Source of the DNA: Candidatus Gastranaerophilales bacterium
Lineage (GTDB): Bacteria > Cyanobacteriota > Vampirovibrionia > Gastranaerophilales > Gastranaerophilaceae
Direction: 5' to 3'
NCBI GenBank assembly: GCA_900548405.1
Contig: UNSJ01000003.1
Location: forward strand, 1-64,000
DNA: 64,000 nt
In this document: piece by piece, positions 1-7,672 of the stretch
Layout: every line of letters begins with the position of its first letter
How positions within the stretch are numbered: the stretch's first letter is position 1
Position numbers and translations under genes: made by a program
Notes under the pieces: model-generated
The model's database searches: none
Seen by the model: only the letters and a program-made list of their open reading frames with translations
What the model was told of the DNA's origin: nothing

Positions 1-61
1 AAAAACGCTTGGGCGGAGCTTAAAAGTCTGCCCCCCCCCCGACATAATTAAATCTTCTCAT
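1..61 (-). CDS. prepilin-like protein, N-terminal start only (cut by window edge, out of frame at G10)
   Basis: The reverse strand has a Shine-Dalgarno (GAAAGGAGCC), then ATG at 61, seven codons (MRRFNYV) and ten G. Read as written, the frame stops two codons past the tract. With eleven G it reads on as GGGGRLLSSAQAF and leaves the window exactly where the other copies enter FTLAEV. By homology with the copies at 17.7, 34.7, 57.0 and 59.7 kb this is the start of a type IV prepilin-like gene. The body lies outside the window, so the family call rests on the leader alone. Confidence 0.6.
31..40 (-). repeat. poly-G tract (10 G), copy 1
   Basis: Homopolymer of ten C on the plus strand, ten G in the coding sense, at codon 8 of the prepilin leader. 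Ten units put the ATG at 61 out of frame; eleven would open it. Confidence 0.9.
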
Positions 62-160
62 AAATGGCTCCTTTCATTTGTTTATAATATTTATATATAA
101 CCCTATGTTGTGGGTCCAGCGGCTACGCTGGTTGCTCCTTTCTATTATTTATAATTATAT
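62..160 (-). promoter_or_regulatory. prepilin leader with tandem Shine-Dalgarno and GCGTAGC hairpin, copy 1
   Basis: On the minus strand, AT-rich promoter-like sequence (TATAATTATAA) leads to GAAAGGAGCAA, the palindrome CCAGCGTAGCCGCTGG (116-131), about 40 nt of AT-rich spacer, a second GAAAGGAGCC and the ATG at 61. The same order occurs at 34.8 kb and, in variant form, at 17.8 and 57.1 kb. The stretch from 161 to 280 shows only AT-rich promoter-like sequence. Confidence 0.6.
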
Positions 161-280
161 CAATTCTTATATAAAAATTCAAGTTATTGTTGTCATTATA
201 AAGTAATTTCCTAAACCTTAAAGCTGATTTAGCAAAAGTTTTCACTGCAACATCCGTTAAACATTTTGAAAGGAATTACT

Positions 281-445
281 ATGGCAAGAATTATTGAAGG
301 TGAAAGAAGATTAATTAAAATGTCTGTGGATGACATTATCAGTATTATTCAGGAATACCAGCAAATCTGTAAAAACAGCTGCTGCTATGAACATACCAGA
401 GAGCTTCTGGCTAAAGCAAATTTTTATATTCCTGAAGATATATAA
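281..445 (+). CDS. small hypothetical protein, 54 aa
   Basis: An open frame from ATG 281 to TAA 445 with a Shine-Dalgarno (GAAAGGAAT) 8 nt upstream. The product begins MARIIEGERRLIKMSVDDII and carries a CysCys pair near residue 34. It looks helical and soluble, with no signal peptide or membrane segment. I do not recognise the family. It stands alone between the prepilin leader and the thioredoxin gene. The good ribosome binding site and ordinary codon use make it likely real. Confidence 0.6.
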   Translation: MARIIEGERRLIKMSVDDIISIIQEYQQICKNSCCYEHTRELLAKANFYIPEDI

Positions 446-524
446 TACATTAAAATTACCCGACTGTGGTTATGAAAAAATCCTTTTTAGTTTATGCTAA
501 TATTAAACAGAAAGGAGTTTTTTC

Positions 525-911
525 ATGAGAAAAAATATTATCATTATTTCATTAATATTTGCATTACCTTTAATCGCATACTGGGCTTTAACATCATCTA
601 ATCCTACTACTGCACAAACAACAGAAATGAACAAACCTCAGGTTATCAAGTTTACATCCGCTATGTGTATGGATTGCCAGACTATGAATAAAATATTTAA
701 AGAAATTTTTCCTGAGTTTTCTGACAAAATCAATATGACAGAAATCCAAGTTCAAGATAAAAATTCATTTAACGAAGAACAAATAAAAAAATATAATGTA
801 ACACTTGTACCTACAATAATTCTTTTAAATTCAGGCGGACAACAGGTTAAAAGAATAGAAGGCGCAGTAACAAAAGAACAAATGAAATCATATTTACAGG
901 GACTTAAATAA
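525..911 (+). CDS. membrane-anchored thioredoxin-like protein
   Basis: This 128-residue protein has an N-terminal signal anchor (about residues 4-23) followed by a thioredoxin fold. The redox motif is CMDC (about residue 48) in a TSAMCMDC context, and a cis-proline VPT lies near residue 95. It is probably an extracytoplasmic thiol-disulfide protein. Its stop overlaps the start of the CcdA gene by one base (TAATG), so the pair is translationally coupled. The coupling suggests CcdA reduces this protein, which then reduces cytochrome c or other periplasmic thiols; the target is not visible. A Shine-Dalgarno AAAGGAG precedes ATG 525. Confidence 0.85.
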   Translation: MRKNIIIISLIFALPLIAYWALTSSNPTTAQTTEMNKPQVIKFTSAMCMDCQTMNKIFKEIFPEFSDKINMTEIQVQDKNSFNEEQIKKYNVTLVPTIILLNSGGQQVKRIEGAVTKEQMKSYLQGLK

Positions 912-1615
912 TGGAAAATTATATTAACTTATTTACACAAAACGGCAGTATGCCTTTATTATTTGCACTATCATTTTTAGGCGGTCTTGTTGCCTCTATA
1001 TCACCGTGCTCTTTAGCTATGCTGCCGATTATAATAGGTTATGTCGGAGGGTATTCAAAAGAAAGCCCTGCGAAAACATTTTTACAAATGCTGTTTTTTG
1101 TATTTGGTACTGCAATAGTATTTTCCGTAATAGGTATAATCTGTGCAGTAACAGGTAAAGTTTTTATATCATTTGCAGGCGGATATTTCGGTATTTTCCT
1201 TGCAGGCATTATTATGGTAATGGGCTTGAAGCTTTTGGGTATATTAGACTTTGAGCTTCCCGTACTTATTAAAGAAATGCCTAAAAATAACAGCACTAAC
1301 ACTTTCTTTTATCCTATTTTGTTAGGGGGTGTTTTTGCCCTTGCAGGAACTCCTTGTTCCACACCAATATTAGCAGGAATTATGGCTTTCGCATCTTTAT
1401 CTGCAAGTATTCCACAGGCAATACTTATGCTTTTCTTATTCTCTTTAGGTCAGGGATTAATTTTAATTCTTGCAGGTTTTTTAACTTCTCATTTGAAAAA
1501 CTGGAAAGGCTTTTACAAACTTTCTGATATCCTGTTAAAAATAAGCGGCGGCCTGTTATTGCTTTCTGCTATATATATTTTTTATAAGATTTTCGCTCCG
1601 CTTATTGTAAAATAG
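911..1615 (+). CDS. ccdA: cytochrome c biogenesis protein CcdA / DsbD transmembrane domain
   Basis: A 234-residue protein with about six membrane helices. The two family-defining cysteines sit in SPCSLAMLP (about residue 33) and GTPCSTP (about residue 149). CcdA carries electrons from cytoplasmic thioredoxin across the membrane to extracytoplasmic thiol-disulfide proteins. The length fits the short CcdA type rather than full DsbD. The directly preceding, overlapping thioredoxin-like gene is the natural acceptor. Confidence 0.92.
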   Translation: MENYINLFTQNGSMPLLFALSFLGGLVASISPCSLAMLPIIIGYVGGYSKESPAKTFLQMLFFVFGTAIVFSVIGIICAVTGKVFISFAGGYFGIFLAGIIMVMGLKLLGILDFELPVLIKEMPKNNSTNTFFYPILLGGVFALAGTPCSTPILAGIMAFASLSASIPQAILMLFLFSLGQGLILILAGFLTSHLKNWKGFYKLSDILLKISGGLLLLSAIYIFYKIFAPLIVK

Positions 1616-1664
1616 TTACAAATGCGTTAAAATCATTGTATATATAGACAATGGAGAGTGTAAA

Positions 1665-2126
1665 ATGAAAACTTATGAAGGTCAACTCGTAGCAGGTAAT
1701 GAAAAATTCTGTATAATTATATCAAGATTTAACGATTTTATCGGCTCAAAACTTTTGTCAGGTGCAATCGACGAATTAAAACGTCACGGTGTATCTGACG
1801 AAAATATTGATATTGTAAAAGTTCCGGGAGCTTTTGAAATTCCTTTGACAGCTTTAAAATTTGCTAAAACAGGCAAATATAATTCAATCATAACTTTAGG
1901 CGCAATTATTAAAGGAGCAACAGCTCATTTTGATTATGTAAGCGCAGAACTTTCAAAAGGTATTGCACAGGTAAGTATGCAGACAGAAGTACCTGTAATT
2001 TTTGGAGTATTAACAACGGATAATATTGAACAGGCAATTGAAAGAGCAGGTACAAAAGCTGGAAACAAAGGTTCTGATGCCGCAAAATCTGCAATTGAAA
2101 TGGCTAACTTATTAAAATTAGTTTAG
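1665..2126 (+). CDS. ribH: 6,7-dimethyl-8-ribityllumazine synthase
   Basis: This 153-residue enzyme condenses 5-amino-6-ribitylaminouracil with 3,4-dihydroxy-2-butanone 4-phosphate in riboflavin synthesis. Visible motifs are VPGAFEIP (about residue 55), [14 protein letters not shown] with the catalytic His, and the C-terminal [11 protein letters not shown] and [11 protein letters not shown]. Length is normal. ATG 1665 has AATGGAGAG upstream. It heads a run ribH-murQ-gpsA-ricT; the other rib genes are not in this window. No FMN riboswitch is visible in the 49 nt before it. Confidence 0.95.
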   Translation: MKTYEGQLVAGNEKFCIIISRFNDFIGSKLLSGAIDELKRHGVSDENIDIVKVPGAFEIPLTALKFAKTGKYNSIITLGAIIKGATAHFDYVSAELSKGIAQVSMQTEVPVIFGVLTTDNIEQAIERAGTKAGNKGSDAAKSAIEMANLLKLV

Positions 2127-2169
2127 TGTTTTAGAAAAGTGCCGCGAATGTCGGCGAAGGTGGTATAAA

Positions 2170-3063
2170 ATGGCAGAAATTATTACCGAGTACAGAAATG
2201 AGAATACAAAAAATATTGATATTCTCCCTACCATTGAAATGGTTAGAAAAATGAACGAGGAAGACAAGCTTGTGGCACTTGCGGTGGAAGAAGAATCTGA
2301 AAATATTGCAGCTGCTGTTGACTTAATCGCAAAACAATTTTTAAAAGGCGGAAGAATGTTCTATTTTGGAGCCGGAACATCAGGCAGACTGGGCATATTA
2401 GATGCATCTGAATGTCCTCCGACATTCAGCGTTTCTCCTGATATGGTTCAGGGAATAATCGCTGGTGGTGATTCTGCTATCAGAACAGCAGTAGAAGGCG
2501 CTGAAGATAATTTCGATTTGGGTTATAAAGATGCTGATGTATTAACAGAAAACGATGTTGCTGTTGTTATATCTGCAAGCGGAAACCCTAAATACCTTTT
2601 GGGTGTTCTTCAAAAAGCCGAAGACGTTAATTGTAAAACAATTGGTATTACCTGCAACTCACAAGGTCGAATTGCAGAAGAAGCAGGACTTGTAATTTGC
2701 GCTGAGGTTGGTCCTGAAGTTATTGCAGGTTCATCAAGACTTAAAGCAGGTACAGCTCAAAAAATGATTTTAAACATGCTTACAACAGGTGCTATGATAA
2801 AAATAGGTAAAACTTACGAAAACTTTATGATAGACCTTAAAGCTACAAATGAAAAACTAAAAGACAGAGCAATAAGAATTGTTGCCCAAATTGCAGAAGT
2901 TTCTCACAGCGAAGCTCTTGCTGCATTGTTAAAATGCGATTGGGAAGTTAAAACAGCAATTATTTCTTTGAAAATGAAATTGGGTATTGAACAATCAAGA
3001 CTTGAATTGAGAAAACACGGCGGTGTACTTCGTAAGCTTTTGCACGTCGGACAGGCAGTATAA
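2170..3063 (+). CDS. murQ: N-acetylmuramic acid 6-phosphate etherase
   Basis: MurQ cleaves the lactyl ether of MurNAc-6-phosphate to give GlcNAc-6-phosphate and D-lactate during cell-wall recycling. The 297-residue product matches the family: N-terminal TEYRNENTKNIDILPT, the SIS-domain signature GAGTSGRLGILDASECPPTF (about residues 67-86), and SASGNPKYLLG. The start has GAAGGTGG upstream. It lies 43 nt after ribH and 14 nt before gpsA, so probably one transcript. No MurP or AnmK is seen nearby. Confidence 0.95.
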   Translation: MAEIITEYRNENTKNIDILPTIEMVRKMNEEDKLVALAVEEESENIAAAVDLIAKQFLKGGRMFYFGAGTSGRLGILDASECPPTFSVSPDMVQGIIAGGDSAIRTAVEGAEDNFDLGYKDADVLTENDVAVVISASGNPKYLLGVLQKAEDVNCKTIGITCNSQGRIAEEAGLVICAEVGPEVIAGSSRLKAGTAQKMILNMLTTGAMIKIGKTYENFMIDLKATNEKLKDRAIRIVAQIAEVSHSEALAALLKCDWEVKTAIISLKMKLGIEQSRLELRKHGGVLRKLLHVGQAV

Positions 3064-3077
3064 GGAGAAACCAAAGT

Positions 3078-4079
3078 ATGAAATTAACAGTTTTAGGAGC
3101 AGGATGCTGGGGACTGACATTAGCATGGCTTTTGACAAATAATTTTGATGAAATAACAGTTTGGGGCAGAGCTCAAGATATTTCTGATGATTTAAAAAAC
3201 AATAAGCATTGCTCAAAACCGCTTGAAGTACAGCTTGCTGATAAAGTAGAAATTACTTCCGATTTGTCTGAAGCTATTTCAAATGCTGATATTATATTAT
3301 CCGTTGTGGCAACTTCCGGAACCCGTGATGTTTGCGAAAAGCTTAAAGAAGCAGGAATTAAGCCAGAGCAGGTTCTTGTTAATGCTTCAAAAGGTATTGA
3401 ATTGCCTTCATTGATGAGAATGTCAGAAGTTATAAAAGATGTCTTGCCTGATCAGAAACTTGCCATTTTATCTGGTCCGACACTGGCAAAAGAAGTTCTT
3501 GCAGGAATGCCGACAGCAGCATCTGTCGCTTGTGAAGATATAGAAGTAGCTGAATATGTACAAAAAGCTTGCAATGTTCCAAACAAATTCAGACTTTACA
3601 CAAACAATGACGTAATAGGGGTTGAACTCGGCGGTTCACTCAAAAACGTAATTGCAATCGCATCAGGCTTTGCTCATACAATGGGGCTTGGAGATAACTG
3701 TGCAGGTGCATTATTAACAAGAGGTATGGCTGAAATTGTTCGTGTAAGTATTAACCTTGGAGCAAACCCCTCTACCCTTTACGGTTTATCAGGTATGGGA
3801 GATTTGATTGCTACTTGCTCAAGCCCTATGTCAAGAAACTATACTGTTGGTTCTATGCTTGCTAAAGGCAAAAAAATTGATGATATTCTCAAAGAACTCG
3901 GCTCTGTTGCAGAAGGGGTTAAAACATCAAAAGCTATATGTGAACTTGCTAAAAAACTTGATATAGAAGTGCCTGTTTCCAGCGCAATTTATGAAGCAGT
4001 TTATACTGATATTACTCCTCAAGCACTTTTAGAAAAACTTATGAACAGAAAATTGAAAGAAGAAGAAAGATACGTATAA
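3078..4079 (+). CDS. gpsA: glycerol-3-phosphate dehydrogenase [NAD(P)+]
   Basis: GpsA reduces dihydroxyacetone phosphate to sn-glycerol 3-phosphate, the phospholipid backbone. The 333-residue protein starts with a Rossmann motif (GAGCWGLTLAWLL), then SGPTLAKEV, the catalytic-lysine region GVELGGSLKNVIAIASG, and GLSGMGDLIATCSSPMSRN. Shine-Dalgarno AAGGAG precedes ATG 3078. The stop overlaps the ricT start by one base. Confidence 0.95.
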   Translation: MKLTVLGAGCWGLTLAWLLTNNFDEITVWGRAQDISDDLKNNKHCSKPLEVQLADKVEITSDLSEAISNADIILSVVATSGTRDVCEKLKEAGIKPEQVLVNASKGIELPSLMRMSEVIKDVLPDQKLAILSGPTLAKEVLAGMPTAASVACEDIEVAEYVQKACNVPNKFRLYTNNDVIGVELGGSLKNVIAIASGFAHTMGLGDNCAGALLTRGMAEIVRVSINLGANPSTLYGLSGMGDLIATCSSPMSRNYTVGSMLAKGKKIDDILKELGSVAEGVKTSKAICELAKKLDIEVPVSSAIYEAVYTDITPQALLEKLMNRKLKEEERYV

Positions 4080-5002
4080 TGAAATATGCCGTTAGATACT
4101 TAAAAAACACATTTTACCCGCTGGAAGTACCTGAAACATTAAAACTTGAAGACGGTCAAATGGTGCTTGTCAGAACTGAAAAGGGAGAAGAAGCTTTAAA
4201 GGTTTTTATTGTTAACTCTCAAATCTCAAAATTATGGGAAGAAAGCAAAAACAAACCTGAACCTTTTCATGTAATCAGAACTCTTTCTCAGCGTGATATT
4301 CAAACACTTGAAGAAATCAAACAGGAAGAAGTTCAATCGTTTTTTAAATGTCAGGCGCTTGTTCAACAGCATAAATTAAATATGAACCTTGTTCAGTGCA
4401 GAATTACATTTGACAGAAGAAAAATTACATTTTACTATACGGCTCCCGAAAGAGTTGATTTTAGAGGGCTTTTGAAAGATTTAACACAGGTATTTACCCG
4501 TGTGAGAATTGATTTGAGGCACATCGGCGTAAGGGATGAAACCTCAATTCTTGACGGAACAGGTGTATGCGGAAGACCTTTCTGCTGCTCATCTTTCTTG
4601 AGAAAATTTGCAACAATTAATGTTAAGCTTGCTAAAGATCAGGGAATGCCTATCGCACCAGGCAAAATTTCCGGCACCTGCGGAAGACTTTTATGCTGCC
4701 TTACATACGAGTATTCAAATTATATTGATGCAGCAAAAGGAATGCCTCCGGTAGGTTCATCAGTAATGACACCTGACGGACTCGGCAAAGTATGTTATCT
4801 GCAATTCCTTAACGGAAAAGTTGCAGTTAAAATGGAAGATGGTAAAACAAAAGAATTTCCTAAAGGTGACATTGAAATGGTTGATGCTGACGTCAATGTT
4901 GAAATTGATACTCCGTTAATTAATGCATATACAGATGATAACGATAATATCGACATCAAACAACTTGAAGACGACAGGAACAGCTCAACAGGGAATGTTT
5001 AA
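4079..5002 (+). CDS. ricT: PSP1-domain protein, RicT (YaaT) family
   Basis: A 307-residue protein with the PSP1 core: ITFYYTAPERVDFRGLL (about residues 119-135), DETSILDGTGVCGRPFCCSS and SGTCGRLLCCLTYEY. In Bacillus subtilis RicT joins RicA and RicF, binds Fe-S clusters and supports RNase Y mRNA maturation; the paired cysteine motifs seen here are the family's conserved ones. Whether the complex exists here is not shown. It overlaps gpsA by one base. The C-terminal tail is acidic and probably disordered. Its last 4 nt overlap the convergent gene ending at 4999. Confidence 0.88.
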   Translation: MKYAVRYLKNTFYPLEVPETLKLEDGQMVLVRTEKGEEALKVFIVNSQISKLWEESKNKPEPFHVIRTLSQRDIQTLEEIKQEEVQSFFKCQALVQQHKLNMNLVQCRITFDRRKITFYYTAPERVDFRGLLKDLTQVFTRVRIDLRHIGVRDETSILDGTGVCGRPFCCSSFLRKFATINVKLAKDQGMPIAPGKISGTCGRLLCCLTYEYSNYIDAAKGMPPVGSSVMTPDGLGKVCYLQFLNGKVAVKMEDGKTKEFPKGDIEMVDADVNVEIDTPLINAYTDDNDNIDIKQLEDDRNSSTGNV

Positions 5003-5208
5003 AAACCAAATAATGATTTTTTAACATAAACAAAATAAATTTCACCGTTTGTTAACCTGACATCATACTTCGGAAGACCTTTATCTCTTTCGTCAGGAGA
5101 TGCTTCACGAACTTCAGCAACAAGTTCGTCATTCGTAATATAATGTAATTCCTTTACGCTGACAACTTCCTTGTCCACTATTTTCATTAATTTATCATAA
5201 TCGCTCAT
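4999..5208 (-). CDS. small hypothetical protein, 69 aa
   Basis: A compact, charged 69-residue protein beginning MSDYDKLMKIVDKEVVSV and ending with a beta-rich segment (DVRLTNGEIYFVYVKK). The family is not recognised. It is convergent with ricT (4-nt overlap). There is no Shine-Dalgarno; instead a promoter TTGAAA-17 bp-TATAAT (5243 to 5215) ends 6 nt before the ATG, so the message is probably leaderless. Confidence 0.65.
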   Translation of the reverse strand: MSDYDKLMKIVDKEVVSVKELHYITNDELVAEVREASPDERDKGLPKYDVRLTNGEIYFVYVKKSLFGF

Positions 5209-5214
5209 ATATAC

Positions 5215-5243
5215 ATTATATCAGATGTTAAGATATATTTCAA
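5215..5243 (-). promoter_or_regulatory. sigma-70 promoter giving a leaderless mRNA
   Basis: On the minus strand, -35 TTGAAA (5243-5238), a 17-bp spacer and -10 TATAAT (5220-5215). Expected transcription start is at or beside the ATG at 5208. Confidence 0.6.
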
Positions 5244-5298
5244 GAGTATATATAAAAAATACACTAAATAAATTAAGCAATAAGAATTGTTTTCTTAA

Positions 5299-6828
5299 TC
5301 AACTTTTAAAGATTTTATTTATAAACTTGTCATTTTCAATCAGTTGCTTTATTTTGTCCAATAACTCGCTGCTTTTCTTGACGTCAGTTTCATTAACTTC
5401 TTTTGAAGCTGTACTTTCTTCAAAATGTTTTTCAATAATATGTCTTTGCTTTTTCAGTTTTCTTAGCTGCGACATTAATTCATCAAGCTTGCTGTCTATT
5501 TCTGCAATTTCAGCACCTGCATTATTACACTTAATTTCATCTCCCAGAAGAGCTGCTTGAGCTTTTTCAAGCTGTTTAGCTGCTCTTTCTTCCCTGATTT
5601 TCAAATACTTACTGATATCTAAATTAATCATATTATTCGTTTCGGTAAGCATAGTTTTTTTAATACCAATAGGATAATCTTCATGCCCTTTCAACTTACC
5701 GTGAATTAAATAAGAAATTATTTTGTTAATCTGCTTTTGAACATTCTCTTTAATATTAGGATGAATTCTCATAAGAAAAGGATAAGGCAGATTTGCACGT
5801 TCGGCATTACATTTTGAGCATAATACAAGCAGATTATCTATACTGTTTGAACCCCCGTTGCTTTTTGCCTTTGCATGTTCCCAAGTTGCCTGCAATTCTT
5901 TTACAATCTGTGAAATAATGTCAATATCGGTACTTTTGTTTTTCACACAGTCATTTACAAATTTATCTTCCGGGGAAACAGAATACGGCAGCTCTTTTAT
6001 AATATTCATAATTTTCGGCTCTATATCTTTATTAGAGCTTTGTGATGCAAAATTTTTGTACATGTCTTCAACAAGAAGCTTTTTTATATGCGGTTTGCAG
6101 TATTCATTATTTAATATAGATAAAACATTTGAGTTTGTATTTTGCAGTGCTTTAATATCTTTTGCAGATAATTCAGGTGATAAATCCCTTAACTGCTTAA
6201 AAATATTTCTTTTTTGCAATGAATTTTGATTAATATATAATTCATATAATTTTGAATGGTATTTAACTACTTCAGGTTTATTAAAGATTTCGGCAAAAGT
6301 ATTTTGTGGGTATTTAATAGAATAAATTTCCATTAAATTTATAACCTGTTTAGTTTCATCGCTAAAGTTTTCAAAGTATTTATCCAATTTTTGCATAACT
6401 TTAGGAGCTTTAACACTTACCTTGTCTGATGCCAAAGCTATTCTGGTAACATCCAGCTGTTGATGAGGGGTTAACTTCTTAATTATTTGAGTGTTTTCGG
6501 GAATACTTAAAACTTCATGAACTGATTTTCCTGGATATTTACCAGATAATTCTTTAACAATATTATAAGCTTCTGTATTAACAAAAGGCTCTAATGCTTT
6601 ATTGTTCAAAGCATTTTTAGCACTGGCAACAAAAGACTTAAGAAATACTTTTACCTGTTCATTAGTCAGCATATCGCATTCGCAAAAAGCACAACCGAGC
6701 TTTGGAATATCTCTTATTTCAGAAAATACTCTATCAGGCAATCTTCCTGTAAAAGTCTGCTTATTTTCGGCACAAGCTTTATGTTTATTATAATAGCTGC
6801 TATTTATAACAGGGTTTATTGTAAGCAT
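5299..6828 (-). CDS. HNH-type nuclease-like protein, lineage-specific
   Basis: A 509-residue protein. A first CxxC (CAFCECDM, about residue 44) is separated by some 270 residues from an HNH core: ATWEHAKAKSNGGSNSIDN (His about 318) then CSKCNAERANLPY (about 338). The distant CxxC could complete the zinc site, so the middle region looks like a large helical insertion. The C-terminus (about 420-500) is a lysine/glutamate-rich coiled coil. The N-terminus has an aromatic patch (SSYYNKHKACAENKQTFTG) reminiscent of other proteins in this window. No restriction, toxin or phage neighbour is present. The ATG lacks a Shine-Dalgarno. Confidence 0.6.
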   Translation of the reverse strand: MLTINPVINSSYYNKHKACAENKQTFTGRLPDRVFSEIRDIPKLGCAFCECDMLTNEQVKVFLKSFVASAKNALNNKALEPFVNTEAYNIVKELSGKYPGKSVHEVLSIPENTQIIKKLTPHQQLDVTRIALASDKVSVKAPKVMQKLDKYFENFSDETKQVINLMEIYSIKYPQNTFAEIFNKPEVVKYHSKLYELYINQNSLQKRNIFKQLRDLSPELSAKDIKALQNTNSNVLSILNNEYCKPHIKKLLVEDMYKNFASQSSNKDIEPKIMNIIKELPYSVSPEDKFVNDCVKNKSTDIDIISQIVKELQATWEHAKAKSNGGSNSIDNLLVLCSKCNAERANLPYPFLMRIHPNIKENVQKQINKIISYLIHGKLKGHEDYPIGIKKTMLTETNNMINLDISKYLKIREERAAKQLEKAQAALLGDEIKCNNAGAEIAEIDSKLDELMSQLRKLKKQRHIIEKHFEESTASKEVNETDVKKSSELLDKIKQLIENDKFINKIFKS

Positions 6829-6872
6829 ATTTTATATAATACACCTAAATAAAATTTTTTGATAGCAAAAAA

Positions 6873-6954
6873 TGTCGAAGAAGGGACTCGAACCCTCAAG
6901 GCGTTAACCACACGAACCTGAATCGTGCGCGTCTACCAATTTCGCCACTTCGAC
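6873..6954 (-). tRNA. tRNA-Leu (CAG)
   Basis: The reverse strand folds as a class II tRNA: acceptor GTCGAAG/CTTCGAC, D-arm with TTGGTAGACGCG, anticodon stem CACGA/TCGTG with loop TTCAGGT (anticodon CAG), a variable arm of about 14 nt, and a T-loop TTCGAGT. CCA is not encoded. Confidence 0.95.
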
Positions 6955-7035
6955 ATTTAAGTTAATTATTCTTTTTTCAACACATTTACCATACTGTTAT
7001 GGCGGATGAGCTCTAAGCAACACTGCACTGAGCCG

Positions 7036-7635
7036 CTATTTTATCTTTTTGAAAAATTCATCAGATATCAACTGAGAATATTTACTTTTTTCATTCACTG
7101 AAATCAAAAGTCTTGGTGAACCGTCTTTTGTTTCTACTGTTGAAATTATACCACTTACATCACCAATAGGCAGTTTTTTAACTTTTGCTTCAAATTTCAC
7201 ATAAGGAACTTCCTGTCCGTATGAATTTAGTGTACCGCGTTTTGTAACGTGCAGTTCATCAACTGATACTGCCTGATATTTAATTTTGCTTACTGATTTT
7301 TTAAGCTTTTCTTCAACATTATCAGACTTAATATCTTCAGGCGTTAATATCGCATTATCACCTGATTCTACAACAAACATCTTTTGTCCTGAAGCTTTAT
7401 GTTCAGCTACAACCGCGTTATAACCCATTATACCTGCGGCTTTTTCAAGTTCGAATTCATCATCTATTTTAGAAAAATCACCGACCTTTTTAGCCCTTTC
7501 GAGCATGACATCTTTTGAGGGATTGAAAAAATCTCCTAAATATCCGCTAAGCAATTCTTTGCCGCCAAGTGACATAAAACCCACCACAGCAAGCGTAAGG
7601 ATTATTGCTCTTAAAATATTTTTTAAACAACCCAT
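7036..7635 (-). CDS. membrane-anchored hypothetical protein, 199 aa
   Basis: One N-terminal membrane segment (about residues 8-26) is followed by a soluble, probably extracytoplasmic domain of mixed charge. The Cys at position 3 is not in a lipobox. I do not recognise the domain. The sequence in 6955-7035, between it and tRNA-Leu, shows no gene. It is divergent from mutS, with only 37 nt between the two starts, so their promoters overlap. Confidence 0.7.
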   Translation of the reverse strand: MGCLKNILRAIILTLAVVGFMSLGGKELLSGYLGDFFNPSKDVMLERAKKVGDFSKIDDEFELEKAAGIMGYNAVVAEHKASGQKMFVVESGDNAILTPEDIKSDNVEEKLKKSVSKIKYQAVSVDELHVTKRGTLNSYGQEVPYVKFEAKVKKLPIGDVSGIISTVETKDGSPRLLISVNEKSKYSQLISDEFFKKIK

Positions 7636-7651
7636 ATTGAAATCCTTGTCA

Positions 7652-7660
7652 TGTTATAAT
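7652..7660 (+). promoter_or_regulatory. extended -10 promoter of mutS
   Basis: TG-T-TATAAT at 7652-7660 ends 12 nt before the mutS ATG (7673). No Shine-Dalgarno lies between, so the transcript would be leaderless or nearly so. No convincing -35 is seen, as expected for an extended -10. Confidence 0.5.
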
Positions 7661-7672
7661 ATTATTATAACT

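Noticed and set aside
5225..5560. A 111-aa plus-strand ORF
   Set aside because: Antisense to the coiled coil of the HNH protein, giving a Ser/Phe/Leu-rich translation typical of a shadow frame.
5299..6828. HNH protein as a Cas9 or colicin-type nuclease
   Set aside because: No RuvC parts, no guide array, no immunity gene and no export signal; only the HNH core is shared.
7505..7672. N-terminal extension of MutS
   Set aside because: It lies over the divergent gene and its promoter; MutS homology begins after ATG 7673.
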